From the NCBI GenBank assembly GCA_016180645.1, contig JACPAV010000008.1, forward strand, positions 1-64,000: a stretch of DNA of 64,000 nt, written 5' to 3'. Within the stretch, counting starts at the first letter, position 1. Every line of letters begins with the position of its first letter. The position numbers and the translations under genes are program-made. The DNA comes from Nitrospirota bacterium. GTDB lineage: Bacteria; JACPQY01. The notes beneath the pieces are model-generated. The model was given only the letters and a program-made list of their open reading frames with translations. It made no database searches and was not told the origin of the DNA. Shown piece by piece: positions 26,784 to 35,680 of the stretch.

Positions 26784-26817
26784 CGTGACAAATGGGGACA
26801 TTCTGCTTTTCCGGGTA

Positions 26818-26823
26818 TATGAT
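26818..26823 (+). promoter_or_regulatory. predicted -10 element for the transglutaminase-like gene; mRNA probably leaderless
   Basis: TATGAT ends 6 nt before the ATG at 26830, so transcription would begin at or next to the start codon. No matching -35 at standard spacing and no Shine-Dalgarno sequence were seen. Confidence 0.35.
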
Positions 26824-26829
26824 CGCTCC

Positions 26830-27516
26830 ATGACCCCCGCTGTAAATCTCGACGCGTACCTCAGCGGTACGTTTTACATCGACACGGATCACCCGCAAGT
26901 CCGCGCATTCGCCATGGACACCGTCGCCGGAATCCAATCCGTTTCCGAGAGGGCGGTGAAACTTTTCTACGCCGTCCGCGATTCCATCCGCTACGACCCC
27001 TACTCGCTTCGGCCCAACCCCGAGTGTTTCAAAGCCAGCACCGTGCTCGAGGCCGGGGCGTCCTTCTGCGTCCCCAAGGCCGTCCTCCTCGCCGCCGCCG
27101 CCCGTGTCGTCGGCATTCCGGCCCGGCTCGGGTTCGCCGATGTGCGGAATCACCTGGCCACAAAGAAACTTCTGGACCGCCTCGGCTCGGACCTCTTCAT
27201 CTTTCACGGCTTCACCGAACTGTTTCTTGCCGACCGCTGGGTCAAGGCCACGCCCACGTTCAATCTCGCTCTTTGCGAGAAGTTCGGCGTGAAGGCACTC
27301 GACTTCGACGGCGCACATGACTCCCTCTTCCACGCCTTCGACAAGGAGGGCAAGAAGTTCATGGAATACGTGCGGTACCGCGGTTCGTACGCGGACGTGC
27401 CCTTGGACGAAATGTTCGCTGAATTCCAGCGGGCCTACCCCGGCTTTGCGGAACGCTTCCTTGCGCAGCAAGGCGCCGCTCGCGACTTCGATTTCGAGAA
27501 AGAAATCGACCGGTAG
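26830..27516 (+). CDS. transglutaminase-like cysteine protease-fold protein
   Basis: 228 residues with the transglutaminase-like triad in order: Cys in VLEAGASFCVPKAVLLAAAA, His in FHGFTELFLADRWVKATPTF and Asp/Asn in FNLALCEKFGVKALDFDG. Residues 10-70 match the usual N-terminal part (AVKLFYAVRDSIRYDPY). No signal peptide, so cytosolic. The ATG at 26830 starts the conserved part; an earlier ATG at 26785 lies in repeat DNA. Family members are proteases or amidases; the substrate is unknown. It is next to acyl-CoA genes but not obviously coupled. Confidence 0.85.
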   Translation: MTPAVNLDAYLSGTFYIDTDHPQVRAFAMDTVAGIQSVSERAVKLFYAVRDSIRYDPYSLRPNPECFKASTVLEAGASFCVPKAVLLAAAARVVGIPARLGFADVRNHLATKKLLDRLGSDLFIFHGFTELFLADRWVKATPTFNLALCEKFGVKALDFDGAHDSLFHAFDKEGKKFMEYVRYRGSYADVPLDEMFAEFQRAYPGFAERFLAQQGAARDFDFEKEIDR

Positions 27517-27524
27517 CCGGCCGG

Positions 27525-28316
27525 TCACTCCCCCGTAAAAACAGCCTTCCGCTTCTGGATGAAAGCCGAGACCCCTTCGACGACATCTTTCGACGCGTAA
27601 AGCCGTTCGACCTCCTCGCGCTCCATGGCCGTCGAATTTGCCAGTGGAAGCAGGACACCGTCCGACACGACTTTCAACACCGAGCGGACCGCCCGTGGAG
27701 GCAAAGACGCAAGATGCTCGGCGAATTCCATGGTCTTGGCCTTGAACTCAGCCGCCTCGAATATGGCCGTGGCAAGGCCCCACTCCAGCGCCTCCGCAGC
27801 CGCTATCGGCCTGGCCCTTACCAGCGCATCGAGGGCGCGGGGCCGCCCCACCAGTCGAGGCAGAATGGAAGTTCCACCCCACGCCGGAAACAATCCCAGG
27901 TCCATTTCCTTCCACCACAGCGAGGCCGTGGATGCCATGATTCGGAAGTGACAGGCCACGGCCAATTCGGCGGATCCCCCGATCGCGGTTCCGTTCAAGG
28001 CGGCCACGATCGGCTTGGGGAAATGGAACATCGATTCGATCAGGGCGTGGCGGTTCCGAATCATCTCCAAGGTGCGGCCTTCCGCGGCAATTTGCGGCCA
28101 TTCCTTGATGTTGGCCCCGACGCTGAAATACTCCATCCCCGAGCTGGCCAGCACGACACATCGGATCCCCTTGTCCTCCCGAGCCTTCCTGAGGGACGTG
28201 TCCAGCGCGTCCATCACGGCCTCGGACAGGGGATTGCGAGGCGGGTTGTTCAAGGTCAGCACGAGCGCCTTCCCGTCGCATTCCCGATGTTGGGCAATGA
28301 GAGGTCGATCCGTCAT
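27525..28316 (-). CDS. enoyl-CoA hydratase/isomerase family protein
   Basis: 263 residues of the crotonase fold: VLTLNNPPRNPLSEAVMDAL, oxyanion-hole residues in FSVGANIKEWP and LNGTAIGGSAELAVACHFR, and both candidate catalytic Glu residues (in GGSAELAVAC and in WKEMDLGLFPAWGGT). It may hydrate enoyl-CoA esters made by the neighbouring dehydrogenase or dehydratase. Substrate length unknown. Convergent with the transglutaminase-like gene and separated from the acyl-CoA dehydrogenase by the tRNA-Ser region. Confidence 0.87.
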   Translation of the reverse strand: MTDRPLIAQHRECDGKALVLTLNNPPRNPLSEAVMDALDTSLRKAREDKGIRCVVLASSGMEYFSVGANIKEWPQIAAEGRTLEMIRNRHALIESMFHFPKPIVAALNGTAIGGSAELAVACHFRIMASTASLWWKEMDLGLFPAWGGTSILPRLVGRPRALDALVRARPIAAAEALEWGLATAIFEAAEFKAKTMEFAEHLASLPPRAVRSVLKVVSDGVLLPLANSTAMEREEVERLYASKDVVEGVSAFIQKRKAVFTGE

Positions 28317-28384
28317 CGGTCTAACCTAGTGCGGTTTGGCATCTATCAGCACCATCGATCTCTCCCAGGGATCCGTCGGAGAAG

Positions 28385-28498
28385 CGGAGAGGGTGGGATC
28401 CTGAAACGGCAATCCTGCCGTTTCCCAGCATCCCTGTGGAGGTCGCACATCCAGTGCTCCCTGAAGATCTCTCCGCTTGACTTCGCGGACTTGTCAAT
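28385..28498 (-). repeat. downstream unit ending in a copy of the tRNA-Ser 3' end
   Basis: Read on the minus strand, this 114-nt unit directly follows tRNA-Ser(CGA) and ends ATCCCACCCTCTCCG, the 3' end of that tRNA (T-arm 3' strand, acceptor strand and discriminator). It contains a perfect 9-bp hairpin GAAACGGCA-ggat-TGCCGTTTC (28403-28424). It has no 5' acceptor strand of its own. The equivalent unit at the other locus is 42502-42622. Confidence 0.75.
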
Positions 28499-28584
<86 letters not shown>

Positions 28585-28665
28585 AAATGTGCGCCTGACG
28601 GCGCGAGGCCATCCTGGCCTCGATGGTGCGCGACCGCACCGTCCTGGCTGGTCACGCACCTCTCC
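28585..28665 (-). repeat. upstream structured unit beginning with a copy of the tRNA-Ser 5' end
   Basis: On the minus strand this 81-nt unit starts GGAGAGGTGCGTGA, identical to the first 14 nt of the adjoining tRNA, then CCAGCCAGGACGG and three perfect back-to-back hairpins: GGTGCG/CGCACC (28625-28640), GAGGCCA/TGGCCTC (28605-28621) and GCGCC/GGCGC (28591-28604), ending ATTT just before the tRNA. There is no anticodon arm or 3' acceptor strand. Related units: 42198-42305 and 42306-42412. Confidence 0.75.
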
Positions 28666-28718
28666 GACCGAACATGGATCGTGAATTGTGAATCGTGAAT
28701 CGTCAAGAGGCGGCCGCT

Positions 28719-29888
28719 TCACTCGAACGCCGGAATGCCGGTGAGCTCCTGACCGACGATCAACGTGTGGATGTTGTGCGTCCCCTCGTACGTTTTCACC
28801 GTTTCGAGGTTCATCAGATGCCTGATGGTTTGGTACTCGTCGAGGATACCGTTCGCTCCGAGGATGTCCCGCGCCATGCGGGCCACGTCCAGCGCGATAT
28901 TCACGTTGTTCATCTTGGCCAGCGACACATGCACGGGCCGGGAAACCCCATCCGCTCGCAATTGGGCCAGGCGTCTCAGGAGGAGCTCGGCCTTCGTGAT
29001 CTCGTTGGCCATCCAGACGAGTTTTTCCTGAATGAGCTGGTGCCCCGCGATTGGCTTCGAGAATTGAATACGGGTCTTGGCATAACCGAGGGCCTCCTCG
29101 AAACAGGCCTTGGCGGCCCCGATGGCGCCCCAGGCGATTCCATAGCGGGCCTGGTTCAAGCAACTCAGCGCCGACTTCAGTCCCTCGGACTTCGGCAAGA
29201 TCGCCTCCTCCGGCACGCGGACGTCATCCAGCGCCAATTCCGATGTCACGGACGCCCGCATCGAGAACTTCCCGTGCATGTCGCGCGCCGTGAAGCCCGG
29301 CGTCCCTCTGTCCACGAGAAATCCCCGGATGCTCTCTTGTGACTTGTCTATCTTGGCCCACACGACGGCCACGTCGGCCAGCGTGCCGTTCGTGATCCAC
29401 ATCTTCGCCCCATTCAGGAGAAAACCCCCGGAGGTCTTTCTTGCCGTCGTCCTCATCCCGGCGGGGTTCGACCCGAAATCCGGCTCGGTGAGGCCGAAGC
29501 ACGCGAATTTCTCCGCACGCGCCAGACGGGGAAGCCAGGCCGTCTTCTGTTCCTCGGAACCGAACTGGTGGATGGCCGTCATGCACAGTGAGCTCTGCAC
29601 CGAGACGAAGCTCCGCAGTCCCGAGTCACCCCGCTCCAGCTCCTGCATCATGAGACCGTAGGCCAGCGGACCGAAGCCCGGGCAGCCATATCCTTTCAAG
29701 TGCGCGCCGAAAATCCCCAACTCCGCCATCTGGGGTGCGACCGACATGGGAAAAGTGCCTGCACGATGATGGTCCCGAACGATCGGCATGAAATCCCGCT
29801 TCACGAATTCGCGAACGGCATCCCGAACCGATCGCTCTTCCGGCGTACCCAGATCATCCAGGCGATAGAGATCCAGCGGATTTTCCAT
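28719..29888 (-). CDS. acyl-CoA dehydrogenase, glutaryl-CoA dehydrogenase type
   Basis: 389 residues of the FAD-dependent acyl-CoA dehydrogenase fold: FGLTEPDFGSNPAGMRTTA (FAD and substrate contact), MWITNGTLADVAVVWAK, and the C-terminal catalytic Glu in TYEGTHNIHTLIVGQELTG, with GILDEYQ. The sequence around TYEGTH and RDILGANGI is most like glutaryl-CoA dehydrogenase, which oxidises and in many cases decarboxylates glutaryl-CoA to crotonyl-CoA; a glutamate/aromatic degradation role would suit the neighbouring dehydratase and crotonase. The ATG at 29888 has GGAGAGGG upstream. Confidence 0.88.
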   Translation of the reverse strand: MENPLDLYRLDDLGTPEERSVRDAVREFVKRDFMPIVRDHHRAGTFPMSVAPQMAELGIFGAHLKGYGCPGFGPLAYGLMMQELERGDSGLRSFVSVQSSLCMTAIHQFGSEEQKTAWLPRLARAEKFACFGLTEPDFGSNPAGMRTTARKTSGGFLLNGAKMWITNGTLADVAVVWAKIDKSQESIRGFLVDRGTPGFTARDMHGKFSMRASVTSELALDDVRVPEEAILPKSEGLKSALSCLNQARYGIAWGAIGAAKACFEEALGYAKTRIQFSKPIAGHQLIQEKLVWMANEITKAELLLRRLAQLRADGVSRPVHVSLAKMNNVNIALDVARMARDILGANGILDEYQTIRHLMNLETVKTYEGTHNIHTLIVGQELTGIPAFE

Positions 29889-29898
29889 TCGCCCTCTC

Positions 29899-31539
29899 CT
29901 ACTCCTTCGGCGTGTACCATTCAACCAGGCGTGAAGGGCTCAACTCGTCGACCTCACCCCCGATGAGAACCACCTCCCCGTTGGGAAGGATGTCTACGGT
30001 GTGACCGATTCTCCTGGCCTGGGAAAGGACATTGAACGAGAAAGAGACTTCGCGGGTTTCCGGCGTGAAATACATCCAATCCAACAGTCGGACCTCGCCC
30101 TTGAATCCCAGGTCGTATCCCGTGCCGCCGGCCAACAGGATCCGCCCATCCCTGAGCTCCACGACCTTCATCCCCCCTCGGGCCGCGGCCTTGACATCCC
30201 GATCTCCGATGCGCTGCGGAATGAGGATTCGTTCAAATCCCGAGATTCCCCTCGACGCAGGGTCAAACGCGACGAGATCGAGGTAGTTGACCGAGGCCAC
30301 CTTCCCGGTATCTTTCCCGGCTTCGTCCAGCTCCCGCCTGAAGCCGCCGATCAGGGCCAGACGTTCGATGGACGGCAGGTATACGGCCGCCATCCCGGAA
30401 CGCCCCACCCAAGTGCTCTGTCCGTCCGACGGAATCATGGCAGCCGCCTCAAAGCGGCGCCGATCGGGATAGTAGATCTCGACACAGTCGGCCGGTCCGC
30501 CATCACTCGTCACCCCGCCCGCCAGAACGACCACATCCATCCCAGGAATGTACGTGGCCGTGTGGCCGGCACGCGGGCAGACCATGGCTCCCTCGCGCAG
30601 AGCCGTATCGGACATCGCGTCCACATCGATCAGTTCGGCTCCGGCCGACATTTCACCCGTCTTCTCATTCGGGAACGGCATGACCTTGCCGGGCAATCGC
30701 GCCCTCCCCTCACCCCCGAATCCGCCGGCCACCAAGATCGTTCCGTCGCCCAGAAGCGTCGCGGTGTGTTGTCGACGCCCAAACGTCAGCTTGGGCCCCT
30801 GCCCCAGTCGCGCCAACGTCTGCCGGGGATCGAAAATCTCAACGTCGTCGCGCAACTCGCCGTCTTCGGCATTCGCCTGAGAAGGCTGTTTGTTCGCACC
30901 GCCGATGAGGACCACTCGACTGTCCTGATTCACGGTGGCCGTGTGTTGAGAGCGCGCGTTGGGCGAGAATCCAAACCGCGGCTGGAGCGCAACAAGTTCA
31001 AGCGAATGCGCATCCAGCAATTCATACAAACCCACCGAGCGCTTCGCCGTGCCACCCCCCAAGGACTCCGCGATCTCCCCCCCCGTCACGAGCAAGTCCC
31101 CGCTCGGAAGGACGGCCGTGGCATGATGGGCGCGCGCCGAGCTGATCTCGGCAAACGGCGAAAAGCCCTCCACATCCCCCAGAAACAGCGTCACCACCAT
31201 GGAGGTATCCCCCCTTGCAGCCCCGAGATCGATCGGCCCCGCCTTGCCTCTCCGGGTTTCGCCCGCCACCGTTTCCCCCTCCAGAACGATGTAGGCGTTG
31301 GAGATCGGGCCCACGTTGCCCAATTCGTACTCATCCAGTCTGCTGAAGGTCCGTTCCTTCACCACTCGGCCGTCCCGCTCCACTCGCACCGTAAGCTGCC
31401 GCACTCCGGCCAGCGGGCGGGCATACTGGGCCGGAGGCTGCGCGAGTTGGATGAATACCGTGCCGACGTTTTCCGGGCATCCGGCACCGACCGCCAAGAC
31501 CGGCAGCATCACCGACAAGAGGCGAATTCCGAGCTTCAT
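29899..31539 (-). CDS. exported Kelch-type beta-propeller protein
   Basis: 546 residues with an N-terminal signal (LLSVMLPVLAVGAGC), possibly a lipoprotein although the -3 residue is Gly. Several Kelch-like blades follow, each with HHTATVL..G.VLVTGG-type strands: RAHHATAVLPSGDLLVTGG, SQHTATVNQDSRVVLIGG, RQHTATLLGDGTILVAGG, AGHTATYIPGMDVVVLAGG, and a last IGHTVDILPNGEVVLIGGE. It is therefore a propeller of the cell surface or periplasm, ligand unknown. It ends 10 nt before the acyl-CoA dehydrogenase start, but functional linkage is unclear. Divergent from cheY. Confidence 0.8.
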   Translation of the reverse strand: MKLGIRLLSVMLPVLAVGAGCPENVGTVFIQLAQPPAQYARPLAGVRQLTVRVERDGRVVKERTFSRLDEYELGNVGPISNAYIVLEGETVAGETRRGKAGPIDLGAARGDTSMVVTLFLGDVEGFSPFAEISSARAHHATAVLPSGDLLVTGGEIAESLGGGTAKRSVGLYELLDAHSLELVALQPRFGFSPNARSQHTATVNQDSRVVLIGGANKQPSQANAEDGELRDDVEIFDPRQTLARLGQGPKLTFGRRQHTATLLGDGTILVAGGFGGEGRARLPGKVMPFPNEKTGEMSAGAELIDVDAMSDTALREGAMVCPRAGHTATYIPGMDVVVLAGGVTSDGGPADCVEIYYPDRRRFEAAAMIPSDGQSTWVGRSGMAAVYLPSIERLALIGGFRRELDEAGKDTGKVASVNYLDLVAFDPASRGISGFERILIPQRIGDRDVKAAARGGMKVVELRDGRILLAGGTGYDLGFKGEVRLLDWMYFTPETREVSFSFNVLSQARRIGHTVDILPNGEVVLIGGEVDELSPSRLVEWYTPKE

Positions 31540-31549
31540 CCGAAATCCC

Positions 31550-31577
31550 TTGAACTGTTGCGGGGGTATTGTACAAT
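31550..31577 (+). promoter_or_regulatory. predicted sigma-70 promoter of the chemosensory cluster
   Basis: TTGAAC (31550-31555) and TACAAT (31572-31577), spacer 16. The predicted start leaves only about 4 nt before the cheY ATG at 31588 and there is no Shine-Dalgarno sequence. Confidence 0.5.
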
Positions 31578-31587
31578 AACCTGCGCG

Positions 31588-32010
31588 ATGGCGTTACCCG
31601 ATATCACAATCCGCATCTTGGTTGTAGACGATTTCCAGCCCATGAGGAAGATCATCCGCAACCTTCTCAAACAGATCGGCTATGAGAACGTCTCCGAGGC
31701 CGTGGACGGCATCAATGCCTTGGAGACGCTGAAGGCACAGACCTTCGACCTTGTGGTTTCCGACTGGAACATGCCTCGCATGACGGGGTTGGAGATGCTG
31801 AAGGCCATCCGGGCCGACGATCAACTTCGAGCGCTTCCCGTTCTAATGGTGACGGCTGAAAACGAAATGGAAAAAGTGAAGGACGCTATCGAAGCCGGCG
31901 TGAACTACTACATCGTCAAGCCTTTCACGGCCAAAACTCTCTTGGAGAGACTCGGTCAAGTCTTCACCAAGCCCGCACCCGCCGGCGCCAAGCCCCCGGG
32001 CGCCTCGTAG
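31588..32010 (+). CDS. cheY: CheY-type single receiver
   Basis: 140 residues beginning MALPDITIRILVVDDFQPMR. It has the acidic pair DD, phospho-acceptor in LVVSDWNMPRMTGLEML, Thr in VLMVTAEN and Lys in IVKPFTAKTL, very close to canonical CheY of flagellar systems, with a short Ala/Pro tail. First gene of the cluster and the natural phosphate acceptor from CheA. The ATG at 31588 is chosen because the receiver begins there; a longer frame upstream is antisense to the Kelch gene. Confidence 0.93.
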   Translation: MALPDITIRILVVDDFQPMRKIIRNLLKQIGYENVSEAVDGINALETLKAQTFDLVVSDWNMPRMTGLEMLKAIRADDQLRALPVLMVTAENEMEKVKDAIEAGVNYYIVKPFTAKTLLERLGQVFTKPAPAGAKPPGAS

Positions 32011-32049
32011 GCGCTCCCTCCCCCGCGTGGGGATGACGATCCCGCATTC

Positions 32050-34115
32050 GTGGACGACGACCTAAAAGAAATTGCCGCGGACTTCATCCGCGAGTCCAAC
32101 GATCTCCTCGGAGCTCTCGATCAGGATTTTGTCGAACTCGAGAAAACCCCGGATGACTCCGAGCTGATCAACCGGATTTTCCGCGGCTTCCACACGGTCA
32201 AGGGAGGAGCCAGCTTCCTCGGCTTCCAGCGATTGGTAGATCTCTGCCAGCACGCGGAAAGCCTCATGAGCAAGGCCCGCAACAAAGACCTGCGCATGAC
32301 ACCGGGAATCATCGACGTCGTTTTCCAAGCCCTCGATCTGGCCAAGGCGTGCCTGAAGACCATTGAGGAAGGAAACCCCGACGCCGTGGAAGTGGAGGCC
32401 CTCATCCAACAATTGGACGCGGCGGCCCAGTCCAAGCCGGCCGCGGCGCCGGCGGCTCAACCTCCGACGCCTCCCCCCCCCCAACCACCGCCGTCCCCTC
32501 TGCGCCGGCCGCCGCGCCCTCCGTCACTGCCGCGCCGCCGAGCTCCCCGGCGGCGGCCGACGCCCCATCGACGCCCGCTCCGTCCACCCGGATCGAATCG
32601 GCGACGACCGCTCCACCCTCGGCCCCCCCCCCGTCGGCCGTCGCGGATCAGGCGGCCATGGCTCCCGCGCCCACCCCCCACCTCCCCGCCGATCGCGAGG
32701 CGAAGAAGAAGATGCTCGGCGAAATCCTCATCGATCTTGGAATCATTACGGACAAGGAACTTCATGACGTCCTGGAGGAACAGCGCGGACATCCGGAACC
32801 GCCCCGCCTGGGCGACCTCCTCGTCAAGAGAGGCCTCGCGACGCAGAACGATATTCATGAAGCCATCAAGGTCCAGCAAGCCGCGCACAAACCGGAGGTG
32901 GCCAAAGAGGTCGAAACGACCATTCGGATCGACGTCGAGCGACTCGATGAGATCATGAACCTCGTGGGCGAACTGGTGCTCAGCCGCAACCGGCTGATGA
33001 AACTTTCAAGCGATTTGGAATCCCGCCTGGCCGAGGACGAGCGCTACGAATCGCTCGTCGAGACCGTTTCCCATCTCAACATCATCACCACCAACCTCCA
33101 GATGGGCGTCATGAAGACGCGGATGCAGCCCGTCCGCCGCCTCCTGAACAAGTTCCCCCGGATGGTCCGAGATATCGCCAAGAAACGCGGCAAAGAAATC
33201 GAGTTCGTCGTCGAGGGCGAGGAGACCGAGCTGGACAAATCGGTGCTCGACGAGATCGGCGATCCCCTCATCCACCTGGTGCGCAACTCCATCGACCACG
33301 GCATCGAGGAGCCCGACGTTCGCGTCCGAAACTCCAAACCTCCGAAGGGCCGCGTGACGTTGAGAGCGTTCCACGAGGGGAACCGCATTGGAATCTCCAT
33401 CTCGGACGACGGGCGTGGGATGGACATCGCGCGCATCAAGCAAAAGGCCCTGGAGACCGGCAAAGTCACGACGGACGACCTGGAGAGGATGACCCGCGAC
33501 GAGATCTTGAATCTCATCTTCCTCCCCGGCTTCAGCACGGCCAAGCAGGTCGACGACGTGTCCGGCCGCGGCGTGGGCATGGATGTGGTGAGAAACAACG
33601 TATCCAAACTGAACGGCACGATCGAGATCAACACGGAGGAAGACAAAGGGTCCACCATCACCCTCCGGCTGCCCCTCACCATCGCGATCATCCAAACCCT
33701 TCTCGTGCGCGAGTGCGGGCAGGTGTTTGCGCTCCCCCTGACCTCCGTCTTGGAGATCGCCAAGCTTCGCGCCGAGGAAATCCGACTGGTCAACCGGCGC
33801 CGGGTGCTCAACCTGCGAAACCACATTCTTCCCCTCTCCAGCGTCGGAGAAAAATTTGGCTTGCATGGCGCGCGTTCTCTGGAAGAATGCGCCTACGTGA
33901 TTGTCCTCGGCATAGCGGAAAAACGGGTAGGTCTCGCCGTCGGCGAGCTCCTGGGCGGCGAGGAAATCACCATCAAATCGGTGGGCAAAGTCATGACGGA
34001 CGTGCGAGGAATCGCAGGGGCAAGCATTACGGGGGACGGACAGATCGTCCTGGTTGCGGATCTGCCCGAGCTCTTCTCCGACCTCGCCGTGGGCTTCCAC
34101 GAGAAAGCGGCGTAG
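32050..34115 (+). pseudogene. cheA: CheA histidine kinase, split by a frameshift at a C10 run
   Basis: Read across one frameshift this is a complete CheA of about 688 residues. The first frame (GTG 32050 onward) holds the HPt domain with FRGFHTVKGGASFLGFQ, then an Ala/Pro linker. At C10 (32473-32482) the frame must move by -1 (or +2); from 32484 the second frame continues the Ala/Pro linker, then a LGEILIDLGIITDKELHDVL module (MshEN-like, about residues 220-275) in place of the usual P2, the dimerisation helix (TTIRIDVERLDEIMNLVGE), HATPase (HLVRNSIDHGIE, DDGRGMD) and a CheW-like C-terminus. Every domain looks intact, so this may be a sequencing error, a phase-variable switch or transcript slippage rather than a dead gene. 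Confidence 0.8.
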
Positions 34116-34122
34116 CGATCCC

Positions 34123-34173
34123 ATGGTATCTCCAATCGCCGTCCTTGAAGCCTTGCGGAGAAGGGCGGCGTAG
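34123..34173 (+). CDS. 16-codon mini-ORF between cheA and cheB
   Basis: ATG at 34123 reads MVSPIAVLEALRRRAA then TAG, ending 7 nt before the cheB ATG. Its flanks arise from a short direct repeat: GGCGTAGcGATCCCATGG at 34108-34125 and GGCGTAGgGATCCCATGG at 34166-34183 carry one stop-plus-start junction each. It may be a duplication scar rather than a functional peptide. Confidence 0.25.
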   Translation: MVSPIAVLEALRRRAA

Positions 34174-34180
34174 GGATCCC

Positions 34181-35227
34181 ATGGACGTCATCGGACGGAA
34201 GCTTCGCGTGGTCGTCGTGGATGACTCCATCTTCATCCGCAAGGCCCTGAAGGACATGATCGAGTCCGACGGCACGATCTCCGTCGTCGCCGAAGCGGCC
34301 AACGGGGCCGACGGAGTGGACAAGATCAAGCAGATCAAGCCGGACGTGGCCACGATGGACATCGAAATGCCGGTCATGACCGGGCTTCAAGCCGTCAAGA
34401 AGCTCATGCAGGAATTTCCCGTGCCGATCATCATGGTCAGCTCGCTCACCATCGAAGGCGCGAAGGAGACCATGGAGGCGCTGGAGTCCGGCGCGGTGGA
34501 TTTCATTCCCAAGAATCTTGAAGGCAAAACGCTCAACATCCTCCGGCTCAAGCAGGACCTGATCGAGAAGATCAAGCGCGTGGCCGGGTCGCGGGTCCTC
34601 GGCGCCCGGAAAAAGGCCGAGACGCCGGGCATGGTCGTCCTTCCACCGAAAACCACCCATCGATTCAAGGTCATCACCATCGGCGCCTCCACGGGCGGGC
34701 CTCGAGCGGTGCAGGAAATCATTCCCAGGCTGCCCAAGGATTTTCCCGTGCCCATTCTGATCGTTCAACACATGCCGTCCCCCTTCACCCAGATGTTCGC
34801 CGAACGACTGGCTCAGATGAGCCAGATCCAAATCCTGGAAGCCCGCGCCGGCGAGAAGTTGATGGAGGGTCACGCCTACGTCGTCCCCGGAGACTATCAC
34901 CTCACCATCAAGAAACGAGGCCCCGACGGATTGATCCAATTGTCCAAGGAGCCGGCGGACGCGCCCTACAAGCCCTCGATCAACACCGCGATGCTGTCCA
35001 TGGCGGACGCTTACCCCTCCACCTGCATGGGCGTGTTGCTCACCGGAATGGGAAATGACGGCGTGGAAGGTCTCCGCGCCATTCGCCGCGTGCGGGGCTA
35101 TACCGTTGCGCAGGACGAAAGTTCCTGCGTGGTCTATGGAATGCCCCGCGCGGCCGTGGAGGCCGGCGTCGTGGACAAGGTCCTCCGGCTCGACCAGATC
35201 GCGCCGGAGATGGCGCAAAATGCCTGA
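34181..35227 (+). CDS. cheB: chemotaxis protein-glutamate methylesterase CheB
   Basis: 348 residues: receiver (about 8-125, VVVVDDSIFIRKAL, VATMDIEMPVMTGLQAV, IPKNLEG) and methylesterase domain (about 160-345) with the Ser in TIGASTGGPRAVQEI, His in LIVQHMPSPFT and Asp in LLTGMGNDGVEGL. It removes methyl groups from, or deamidates, chemoreceptors to adapt signalling. No cheR methyltransferase is present in the window, so adaptation in this cluster relies on a distant CheR or on deamidation alone. The ATG at 34181 follows a duplicated stop/start junction. Confidence 0.95.
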   Translation: MDVIGRKLRVVVVDDSIFIRKALKDMIESDGTISVVAEAANGADGVDKIKQIKPDVATMDIEMPVMTGLQAVKKLMQEFPVPIIMVSSLTIEGAKETMEALESGAVDFIPKNLEGKTLNILRLKQDLIEKIKRVAGSRVLGARKKAETPGMVVLPPKTTHRFKVITIGASTGGPRAVQEIIPRLPKDFPVPILIVQHMPSPFTQMFAERLAQMSQIQILEARAGEKLMEGHAYVVPGDYHLTIKKRGPDGLIQLSKEPADAPYKPSINTAMLSMADAYPSTCMGVLLTGMGNDGVEGLRAIRRVRGYTVAQDESSCVVYGMPRAAVEAGVVDKVLRLDQIAPEMAQNA

Positions 35228-35272
35228 GACCTCGGAGAGGGTTCCCACCGGAGGCCGCCCCCCCCGCCCCCA

Positions 35273-35680
35273 GTGAGTGACCACAGACAATTCCATCGCC
35301 TGCCCAGACAATTCGATGTCGAATTTGCGGAACTGAAATGGGGAGAAGAAGCGAATGTCGCAGGAACGACGCAAAACGTGAGCGCCACCGGAGTTCTGCT
35401 CCGCGCGCCCGCCCCCGTGGCCCTCGGCACCTTGATCAAGATGAAATTCAACGTGTCGGGAATCCACCGGTTTCGGCCGGGCTTTTTCAAGCCCGATTCG
35501 GCGCAGGCTCAGCAGGTGGTGGTCCTCGGACGCGTCGTCCGCGTGGACGAAATCGAGCCGGGCCGGCTCTACGACCTCGGTATCCTTTTCATCAACATCG
35601 ATCCGGACGATCAGGAGGCCCTGATGAGCTACATTGAAGCCAAGAAACAAACCCCCAGCACGAAGGAGGACACGGTATGA
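35273..35680 (+). CDS. PilZ-domain (cyclic di-GMP receptor) protein
   Basis: 135 residues with the two c-di-GMP-binding motifs: RQFHR at residues 5-9 (RxxxR) and [11 protein letters not shown] (NxSxxG) about 30 residues later, followed by the beta-barrel core. Likely couples cyclic di-GMP levels, made by the GGDEF proteins encoded at 15.3 and 47.4 kb, to this chemosensory system. The GTG start lacks a Shine-Dalgarno sequence; the end overlaps the chemoreceptor gene as ATGA. Confidence 0.88.
   Translation: MSDHRQFHRLPRQFDVEFAELKWGEEANVAGTTQNVSATGVLLRAPAPVALGTLIKMKFNVSGIHRFRPGFFKPDSAQAQQVVVLGRVVRVDEIEPGRLYDLGILFINIDPDDQEALMSYIEAKKQTPSTKEDTV

Noticed and set aside
29899-31539. Confident lipoprotein call for the Kelch protein
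   Set aside because: A Cys follows a hydrophobic segment, but the residue at -3 is Gly, outside the usual lipobox; it is left as possible only.
31594-31824. Small minus-strand frame inside cheY
   Set aside because: Antisense shadow with no ribosome-binding site or domain.
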